Shown here: in pieces, positions 51,701 to 62,500 of the stretch
Numbering within the stretch: the stretch's first letter is position 1
Layout of the letters: the number at the start of each line of letters is the position of its first letter
From: Pholis gunnellus
Taxonomy: Eukaryota; Chordata; Actinopteri; Perciformes; Pholidae
Reading direction: 5' to 3'
NCBI GenBank assembly: GCA_910591455.2
Contig: OU342823.1
Coordinates: forward strand, 482,001 to 546,000
DNA length: 64,000 bases
Made by a program: the position numbers and the translations under genes
The notes under the pieces: generated by a model
Database searches by the model: none
What the model saw: only the letters and a program-made list of their open reading frames with translations
What the model was told of the DNA's origin: nothing

Positions 51701-53533
51701 ACCTGTTGGCCCCTCAGCTGGCCAAGCTTTGCAGCACCACATCCAGTCCAATGCGTGTCTCCAGCACTGGCAACCTGCTGACAGTGCGCTTCAAGTCTGA
51801 TGCCTACGTCAGCGGTCGAGGTTTCAATGCAAGCTGGGCTGAAGTTCAGGGAGGTGGGTGGACATTATGAGTGCATGCCACATGCCATACCTCTGTGCCA
51901 CTATGCCTCACAATCTTAGGAGACAGGGTATGGGTATCATCGGGGGGAAGGAGTGGTGAACATACTTACATACATGAGGTTAGGTAAGGAACAAGTTCCT
52001 AAGTGAAATGAGGTGTTCTTGGGGAGGGAGAAGTAACAGAAAAACTGGCAAACATGTTTTGGAATGCAGATCCAAAACATACAGATCAAACAGATCCGTT
52101 AGTTTCACATAACGTTGAAGGAATAGGTTCAGTCTTAATACAATACTCACATTCCTATGTGTAGATTGAGTTTTTTTGGTTCTCCTTTCCATTCTGGCCA
52201 GCTATCGATACCTTCCTGATGACAACAAAATGGCAGTCCTTGTTCTGTGCTTAAATGCTTAGTTAGATAAGTAAAGTGGGTATCCTCCAAAGTTAGTCTT
52301 TTTTACTAGTACCAAGTAACTAGAAACATAATGAATGTGGTAACTTTGATCGATTCAAATGAGTTGTTCAGGGCTGAATCCTTATATTAACTTATTCTAT
52401 AACCAGCTAAGAATGGGTATTTTCCCCATCACTTACTGCTGTATTATGTTAAAAAGAGATCTCTTTACGGGCTCACAGTCAGAGCAGGTCGTCATCCAAT
52501 CGAAAGATCGGCGGTTCAACCCCCGGCTCCTCCAGTCCATGTCATGGGCCATGAAGGCATAGAACTACTTGGCTTGGTCTAGTAAAACATTATATTTTGA
52601 CTTAAAATGACTATGTTTGTTATATTTAAGCTACGGATGTAAATTCAAATGAGTGAAGATTGACTTTTGGTTTCACAAGGAACATGAGAGCGGTCTCCTG
52701 GGTCAGACTCGTATTTGTAATACGTCACAAACAAATGTAATGTAATCCGCAACAAAATATGTTTCCCTCGAAACGTAATTCTTTACGCAGGTACACAGGG
52801 CTGGCTCTGCTGGTAACATAAACCAAACCAACTACTGTCAACATATTTTAAGTCAAATGTTTCTAAACTCTGATTGGTTCACAGATATACGGAATATTTA
52901 TTCACTCCAGCGATTATTTAACGTGCAATTAATGAATTGTTAAACAAATTGGGATCTGAAGAGCACGTTTTTTTGTTTGATGAATTATTTTGTTGGAGAT
53001 CAAGTGTTGCAAACTGAATTTTACACTTTAGCTTTGAATCCTTATTAAATGGCAACCATCAACTTAGGGTTTCAAATTCATAATCATTTCTATTTTTACA
53101 AAACAATGACACGATGAGTCACTTTACTGACTATGATCATGTCCTCTGGACTGCCTCCAAGGCTGACTTAGGAGCTACTGTACATGCTAAAATACTTTGT
53201 GAAATATTTAGACCAAAAAAACATATATCTCCTTAAGTTAGGACTGACACACCCCTTATATTTAGGAGTTTATCCTAAATCAGTCAGTTAGAGCTACTTT
53301 TAAAATGTTTTATGAATACAACCCCTGGACTGTTTATAGTCCCTAACCACTCTGTTATCAGCTAGCATCACTTGGCTTATCTTTTGCACAGGGGTGGTTC
53401 CATGGCAATGTGAATTACTTGTTACATTACATGACTCATTGTTTTCTCAACAATTTTAGTAAGCTTAGAATAAAAAGAAATAGTATGTACTATCACTGAG
53501 AGCTGACACCTGGCTGTCTGCAACATCCACAAA

Positions 53534-53577
<44 letters not shown>

Positions 53578-56500
53578 AGCAGTGACATGGAATGCCCTTC
53601 CAAAGAGGGAGAACAAGGTTTGGAAGGAGTCAGCTGATATTGCAGCATTGCCATAAGTGATTATTTTCATCATCTACTAAACTTTCCACACTTAGGGGTG
53701 TCCGATTGTACTCTTGGGGGTATGGACCAAACGTATAGGATACTGCTGTGGCCTGGACCTTTAGGTCTGCAGAGGGTACTATGCCTTTATTTGAAGCAGG
53801 CTTATATTAGAGACAGGCCTTTATTTCTAATTAACTCTGATACATTCTGACAAATATATTTATGTTCATACTTTAGTATGAAGCCTTCTTCTCTAATCTG
53901 CTTGTGTTTGTCCTGTTAAATTTGTAATGACATTATGCTATCAATGCAAACTCAATACTTCCTGTATAAGCGCTGAAGCATTTCAGTGTACAGAATCCCT
54001 TCATTACCTTTTATTGTGAAACATTTGCTTGAACGTGTTGTGGAAGCCGGTCTATATTTGGGCCCAACCTTTAATTGAGAAAACATGGTACATCAGAGAC
54101 AAAGTGCAGTTGTCCTCCAGCACCAGCACTCTTAGTAAGCTTTTATCGACTGACCTTTTTCCTGCAGGCTGTGGAGGCCCAGTCACTGCTCCAGCAGGGG
54201 AGATCCATTCTCCTTTGTATCCCAGCAGCTATCCCAACAATGTGGACTGTTCCTGGGTCATCAGTGTGGATCCCAACCATCGTGTCGTCTTCAACTTCTC
54301 TGACCTGGACATTGAACATCAAAGCAACTGCTCCTGGGACTATGTGGCTGTGAGTGACGGATTTTGGACTAGTTTATTTGTGGTTATTTTTGTTTTCTTG
54401 CTGACCTATTAGAGCTCCCAGACCCTATTTCATTAGTTTTTTCAGTGGTTAATAAATTCAAGTGATTGTGTATGGGAGAGTTACAGCTTGAATCACTGGT
54501 AATTTAATAATGTGTATAATTCATCAACATTCAGTAGAATTGATGCAGCCTCTCCAGTGATCAGGGCAAGTGTAAAATGACTGTACTTCTTTCCCTCCAA
54601 TTATAGAGGTTATGCACATGCGTTAGCATTGTGCAGCGTCGTGTCTGCTTCTCCGCTGCCCTTTTTCAGAAATTTACACTTTTATCCAGTTTTAGCTAAA
54701 TTTTACGATACACTTCTAAGATCCTGGCTGTTTTAATCCATGTTTTAAACTAGGAGTACGATGTCAGCCAACACGCACTAGACCCCTTAAGTTTAACGTT
54801 CCCCAGACCAAATACCATGGGGACCACAGATACCCGGTTGTCTACAATCGGTAAACGAAAAACGAGACCCTTTGTCAATCACTGTGGGCTCCGGGTTGGA
54901 GCCCCTGCGTCCACCACATTACAATTGCTTTACCCACCTCCCCATCCGACTGTGTCAGCTGCGCCCGCCTGACTGATAAAATCACAGAGCTGAAAGAAGA
55001 ATATTCACTCTCTAGATCCAGGATGCCGAGAAGCTCATGGACACCATCATCTTCGGTCCAGCACAAACCGACACAACCAGCGACCGTGTGCATGATGCCA
55101 CGTCCCTGAAGATTCCTGGCTACAGTTCGGGGCTAAGCCTAAAGCCCTGGTCAGCTCCACTACATCCAACACGAGTCCTAGTCCCTGGTCCGTGCTCGCA
55201 GCAGCTGGAGAGGGAGGCATCCTTCCTCTCGTACCAGGGCTCGCTCCATACCGCTCTTTACACCAGCACTGCGGCAAGCTCCTGTCCCTTTTCACTCAGT
55301 CCTTCCCCGTACACTCCGCCACCACTGACAACAACCTTGATATGATCTGTCTCACTGAAACTTGGCATGCCCAAAAACGGGGCCTGAAAGAGGTGTGCGC
55401 CACTTCCCACGCAAACGTTGTGATCTATAAAAACACGGGAGAATGTGCGCACCTGTATGGAAACTCTGACCCATGTGTACGAACATTTTGGAAATGCAGA
55501 ATGTGAGGTGGTGAATTGAAGCCAGACTGTAGAAATGAAATGTGTGAGGCATCATGACATTACAGTAATGATACTTCTCACATTTGATTTTGATTTGGGA
55601 TTTATACGAGGCAGAGGCAGGTGTACCCGTGGTTTTATAAGTCTGATTTTTTGTTGGCTCACGCCATTTTTGGCTATTGTGTGCACGTGCACTTTTAGTA
55701 TTGATCCTACAACTGTTTTATAAATGAGACCCCTGGACTACTATGCACACAACCAAACCACCTACTGGACATCTTTACCTGGACAAACCATGCCCTGATG
55801 GCTGTGGTGGTGAAATTGCCGCTCTTCACCGGCAACACATAAAAACCAGTCTGACTACCATCCAAACTACATCCTCATTTGATCAGCTGACATTCAAACT
55901 GGTCATTTCAATTATCTACCGCCCCCCCAAACCCAACCCTGCCTTCCTCTCCGACCTATCTGAATTCCTTATACAGCTCTGCTCCATCTCACCTTCCATC
56001 CTGCTGCTCTGTGATTTCATCATCCACATCGACTCCTCAGACTGTAAAACAGCCACAGAATTTCTGGACATGCTTCGATGCTTCAACTTCACTCAACACA
56101 TCAATTTCCCCACCCACAACTGTGGTCACATCATGGACCTAGTCTGTTTCACTGGACTCACCATCCACCGCCTCTCCAGCTCTGACCTCACCGTCTCTGA
56201 CCACCTAGCCATCATCATGGAGATCGACATCCCCATCCTAGAACCCAAACACACACACACCATCACTCTCCATAGTATCAAGTCTGTCTGCCCCTCATCT
56301 CTGTCAGCCTGTCTCACTGACAAATGATCCACCCTCTCCCCCTCCTTTAGTCCCTCCCCCTCAGACCCGGTCAACCTCGACAATAACACACTATCCTCCT
56401 CCACTTAAAACTCATCTATTTAAATCTGCTTTTTACCTGTGTTGCTATTATGTTTGTTGTTGTTTTGTTTCTTACTGTTATGTTTACTCTTTTCTTTATG

Positions 56501-59500
56501 TTGTAATTGCTTTTATTGTTTCTGTTTTTACCATGAAAAATGCCTTTGAGTATCTTAGCTATATGAATTGAATGTATTATTATTATTATTACTACTATTA
56601 CTTGCATAACCTGGATATCATGAGGCTCCACGATTCCTATGAAAGATGGAAAAGCCATATAGTATAATCTGTGAAGATAAATTAGCAGAAGAAGCAGTTT
56701 TGACAGTTCCTGCATGAATAGTTACAGGAAAGTACATAGTTCAGATTGTGAGTGTGAATAGGTGAATGAGAGGCAAAGTGTCAAATGATTTGTTTGTGAA
56801 GGTAGAAATGTGCTTTATAGATCCCGTCCCGCATAGCTTTAATGAAACCATGTGTCTTCCCCCTCTGTAGATCTACGATGGTCCAACCATATCTTCTGCT
56901 TTGCTTGCCCGAGTGTGCGGCACCATTCTTCCTCCCTCCATCACCTCCACACAGAACACCATCTATGTTCGCTTTAGGTCCGACTTAAGTCGCAACCACC
57001 GTGGCTTCAGTGCTCGCTTCTCCCAGGGTGGGCCTCATTTATGACCTCTGTTTCTAGCTCTAGAACATGACTGATATCAAATCCATCCCATTTCACTACT
57101 CACTTATGCTATGCAAAATTCAGACTGCAAGACTTTCAAAATCTCAGACGATCTCATTTAACTCAACATAATTATAGCGTAATAATATAGTTTTGTATAA
57201 ATATATGATTGTAAAACATACTTTTTATCTATAAGAATGTGCTGTTGGAGAGACATTTCTATTTAAATCCTAAATGATAGAAACTCAAACACAAAGATGA
57301 ATTTAAAAAGCTTGGCAGGAGAGAAGTGAGGAGTCCCTGAGAAAGGGACAGGCAGTGAATACAGAGGTGGAGAGAGAACAACACTTTAACTCAACACTGT
57401 AGACTTTAACTCTCATTTGTTTTGTGATCATTTCAGCCTCTTCTGTATTTTCAGATTGTAGTGAGGATCATTCATTGCAATGTTTAACATGATGTCTTAC
57501 CACTGATATATCATTTATGGTTTTAATACTATTGCTATTGCTCTTCAAACATCCCAAAGTGCACATATTTAGATCAAGAAAAAGTGTTTCAGAAGATATG
57601 CCCAGAACCCCCCTAATTAGCTCAGTTTTTGGACCTCTGTATACAACCATGTCTGAAAGTCAGATGCACTACCCAAGTCATCCAAGTTCAACCAGCTCAA
57701 CCTGCATATTCTGGTGGCAGAGGGGTAGAAGACACTGACCATGTAATTCCATCTCTTTTCAACAGCCTGTGGTGCAACCATCATAACCAATGATGATGGT
57801 GGGGCCATTGCGTCGCCACGGTACCCAGCATCATACCCTCCCAATCAGAACTGTAGTTGGATCATCAGAGCACAAGAACCATGTGAGTTGCTTTAGTCAA
57901 GCCCTCAGACTAGAAACCTGTATTGTTGTATACATGGGGTGTACAAAATAGTGGTACAAAAGGTTTTGATATTTTTCCCTTTAACTTGTCTTTCTGTGGC
58001 CAGTTAACCATGTGACTCTGTCATTCACTGACTTTGAGTTAGAGATTAACTCCAACTGCGCCCATGATGCTGTGGAGATCCTGGATGGAGACAACTACCA
58101 GGCGCCTTCTATAGGTAATTATACTGTGTGTGTGTGTGTGTGTGTGTGTTTGTGTGAGAGAAAGAGAGAGACATAACAGACTGGGTTTGTATGCCTGCTG
58201 TGAGCTGTGTTAGATTATTTTTACCAGGGCATATTATGTTAACAATAGTCAGATAAGCTATAAGCTAACAATGTGATAACATTATTGAGCTGAATACTGA
58301 AATGAATTTGGTTGAATGTAACAAGTGGACTGCTTCTTCAATTAGAGAAACGTGTCCTTACATTCAAATTCAAATGTAATGTCAAATTTTATCAGGGCGC
58401 TACTGTGGCTTTGATGTACCTCACCCAGTGACATCCTTCAGTAACTCCATGGTGGTCAACTTCATCTCCGACAACTCCGTCTCCAGTAAAGGGTTCAGAG
58501 CCACCTACTCAGCATCCACCTCCAGTAAGACAAACCAGTACTGCTCAAAGGTCCAGCTAGATACACGTACAGTAGAACTGATCACTGCAAATGTGGGCGA
58601 CTGTGGTTAAGTGGATAGCAGGGCCGACCTTCGATCAGAGGATCTGGGGTTCTGTTCCATGTTCCGGCTCCACTAGTCAAAGTGTCCTTGAGCAAGACAC
58701 TTAACTAAATAAAAATACACTTAAATTGCTCCCGTAGCTGTGCCTACGGTATAGAAATGTGATATAATCTGACTGTAAGTCGGTTTGGATAAAAGCTTAA
58801 TGTAATGTAATGCAAATCCAAAATCATTCTGTGATGATTCTGTTCTCATGCACACTCATTGATACTGACAGAACGTCCAGGAAAAGTAATTATTGTCACC
58901 TCTTCCGCTCAGGTTGTGGAGGAGATCTGGTGATGGAGAGTGGTGCGTTTAACAGTCCAAACTATCCAGATGCTTATCCGCCTAATGTGGAGTGTGTGTG
59001 GACCATCAGGAGCTCCCCAGGGAACCGCCTCCAGCTATCATTCATGTTAGTCAATTTGAGCATCTCTGATCTAATCTTCTGCTTTGAAATGACTGAAGTC
59101 CCGGTCATAACAAGTGATCCTGTACCCCTGACTCTGCTCTGTGAAAGATGTCATTGATCTTTTGCTGGTTGTCCGTTGATTTTGTTGTTGTCATATTGTT
59201 GATCAGACCCCTTATTCTTGCAGTGAGATGTAGGGTGACATACTCTTATGGTTGTTCTTAAAGGCTTGAGTACATTAAGAATAATAATTTGAAAAGTTAG
59301 TAAAACAAAACAAAAACAGTTTTACTGTTTTCATCAGCTACATAACAGTGAAAAACCGCCATTTCAGAAGTTGTTATTGTACAGTGTTATTGCTGAACCG
59401 AGTAAAAGCAGAACTACTAGATGGTTAAGTTCAGATATAATGCTGAAAATGGTTTTGTTTAGCCTACATGTTTGTTGAAGGTTAAATAAAAGTAGTGTGT

Positions 59501-62500
59501 CGTTAAGGTTAGGGTACCTACACTGATAGCCATAAGAGAGTATGTGTGTGTGTTCAGTGTAGAGCTCAAGTGATCAACACTTTCTCAGTCCTAACTCGTC
59601 AAATACCGTTTTGTCAGTCCTCCTAAGATTCGAACTGTGACACTCTAGGTCCCCCTCTAGCATCAGTTTTGGACGTGTCAGGGACTGCGTGTCAGTTTCC
59701 ACCTGTAACATGCAGAGTCCTTCCATCCATTTACTCTCCGCTTTTCTGGGGGCGGGTCATATGAGCAGCAGGCTTAGGAGGGTATTCCAGATGTCCCTCT
59801 CCCCAGCAACACTTTCCAGCTCTTCCTGCAGAACCCCGAGCTGTTCCCAGACCAGATATACAATCATTCCAGCGTGTTCTAGGTCTACCCTTCTTACCAG
59901 CTGGATGTGCCCTGAAAACCTCTAAAGGTCAATTTGGCGCTCAGGGGCACTGACCAAAGCATCTGCATTTGATGAGTTGGGAGTAAGAATGGGTTGGAGT
60001 GATATGTGTTGGCCAACATTCAACATCATAGTGTTTCCTTAATTTCTCCGGACTTGACATATTAATACTGGCTGCTATTGCTTAAAAGAGCCAACAGAGC
60101 CAACATCTTATTTTACATTGACCTTAAGAATATTTGGACATTTTATTGGGTAATATGAATTTATAAACCCGAACATAGTATAAACTAACTAACCCGGATA
60201 GTGAAGATAACTGGTGCACATTCCCATGTTTCAAACCTTTTAGTTTTTTGCACCTATAATTAATCTATGGCTATGTTTGGCATTTAGAGAATACTTCATT
60301 ATTCAATAGCAATAACAATCTTCTTGTGTTTTGTTTAGTATCTTTCACCTGCAGGGAGACTCTGAATGTCAAAATGACTACTTGGAAATCAGAGAGGGCA
60401 CCTCCACAGGGCCTCTGGTTGATCGCTTCTGTGGAAATTCGCTGCCCTCTAACTACACATCTGTGATTGGTCACATCTTGTGGGTTAAGTTTGTCTCAGA
60501 TGCATCGATAAGTGGAGCAGGATTCAGAGCCACCTTCTCACACTGTGAGTGTATCTGCCTGTCTGACTGTCTGTCTGTCTATCCATGGCTAATCTCGCAT
60601 ACTACTGGACCCACCAACCTAATATTGTTTGTGCACAGTTATGACTGTATGCTTGAGGTCATAATTGCTGTGATTTAGAAAAAAATATTTTATTGACTGT
60701 TCTATATCGTTATTGCCTGTTGACTCCTCAGGGCCGCAAAGTGAGAGTTATAAATCCAACTACTGTTTCTATGAATTATGGATGACCACCACAGATGGTG
60801 TCTAATACCTGGATATCAATCACCTGTCTGCGCAACAGAGACCTTTTTCTAACAAAGTCTCACATTAGACCTGGTTGACACAAGCGACTAGATAAAAGAC
60901 CCTAACCACTGTACCCATCCAAAAACTATTTAATAATTAGGTGTTACGTCACACACCCAAGTCACGGCAACTCAGAAACACTGGTGGAATGCACTCTGGT
61001 TCACGGGAAACCCCACCTAGGTCTGGCTACTCACGGTTATGAACACAGGTGAAATATACTGTTTATTTTCAAATAGAAATATAAGTCGCTTGCTTTGAGA
61101 TTACCACTGCGGTTTTAGAGTAGTGAATGGATGCTAGAAATACCATACTGATGTAATTGTCTCAATGCATGTAAGTTGTGTTGTGTACACCTCTGCTTAT
61201 TCATCAGTTGAGTTATGTGAGGTCTGACAGATTAAGAAAAGAAGAAAACTGAGGGAGGAAATGAGAAATCTAACTTTGACTTCCTCGCTCTTTGTTAGTG
61301 TATGGTAATGATCTGGTGGGGGAGTTCGGTCAGATAGCATCCCCGCTATATCCCAGAACCTACCCCAATAATGCCCACTACCGCTGGACCGTAACTGTGG
61401 AGGGAGACAGCTACATCCAGATCCGCTTTTTGGACATGGACATAGAGGACCTGTATGACTGCAACTACGACCATCTCAAAGTAAGATTGAGTGTGCTGTG
61501 AGATCATATTTATATCCAAGAGTCAACCTATTACAACAGACTGAACGTCAAGGTGCAAATCAAAGGTTTTTCAGATGATGAGATACATAACATAAAAAAT
61601 AATGACACATCAGTCTAGCGTCAACTCCAACCATTTAAACGTAGCAGTTTATATTTTTCACTAATTCACAACATCTTAATTGACCTACCTATGTTGTGGC
61701 AGTCTGCTGGTATATTTATTGTCCTTCCATTCCAAAAGTAAAGTAAAGTAAGCACGAGCGGAAGTGGATGAGCCCGGTTAAAGAGTAACTGCCTGTCAGA
61801 GACACTCTAGTAAAGCAAACTCATCCACATCGAGGCAGGGAATGTGGGGGAATTTTGACAGGGTTAATGCAGAAACAATCTGAGTAGAGCACACAGAAGC
61901 AGCCTGTGAGGGGTGTGAGGAAAAAAGCTAATAACTAAATATTTTAGAGCAAGCATACAGTTTGAGCAGTATACAGGGTGTATAGGACAGGAGAGAGAAC
62001 ATAGCTCTGGTGAGAGCCAGGTGGTGATGACAGCCCAGGCAGATGTAAATTGAGATGACACAAAATCATCTATTCTGTCCTCAATCCTGTTTTTCTCTCC
62101 AGATATTTGATGGCCCCAGCATTCATTATTACTCCATTGGAACATTCTGTGGTTTGGCGCTGCCCCCTCCCCTAAGAAGTTCCGCAAGCACTATCACCCT
62201 GCAGTTCACAACGGATTCAGTGGTGGGAGGACGAGGTTTCCTCGCAGAATGGACGTCTGTCCAGGACTCTGGACCACCACCCACTATCACACCAGGTCAG
62301 GCAGTTTGAGCCCTTTGAGCCCTTTTACAAAAAACACACAACATATAATACACACATACTATATGCAACTGCACATTCAAAACAAAGTAGAGGAAAATTA
62401 GAAGGAATTAAGGTTAGCGCAGACTTAACTTCTGCATTAGCAATGTAGACCTAGTACTCAGTGCTACTTAGCATGTGTACACACTATCCATGTTACATTT

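Noticed and set aside
55743..56327. A 194-codon host gene, part of which reads DGCGGE like a CUB start
   Set aside because: The body is a LINE endonuclease (YRPPKPN, SDHLAI). The CGG is fortuitous, and CUB10 is complete from flanking exons.
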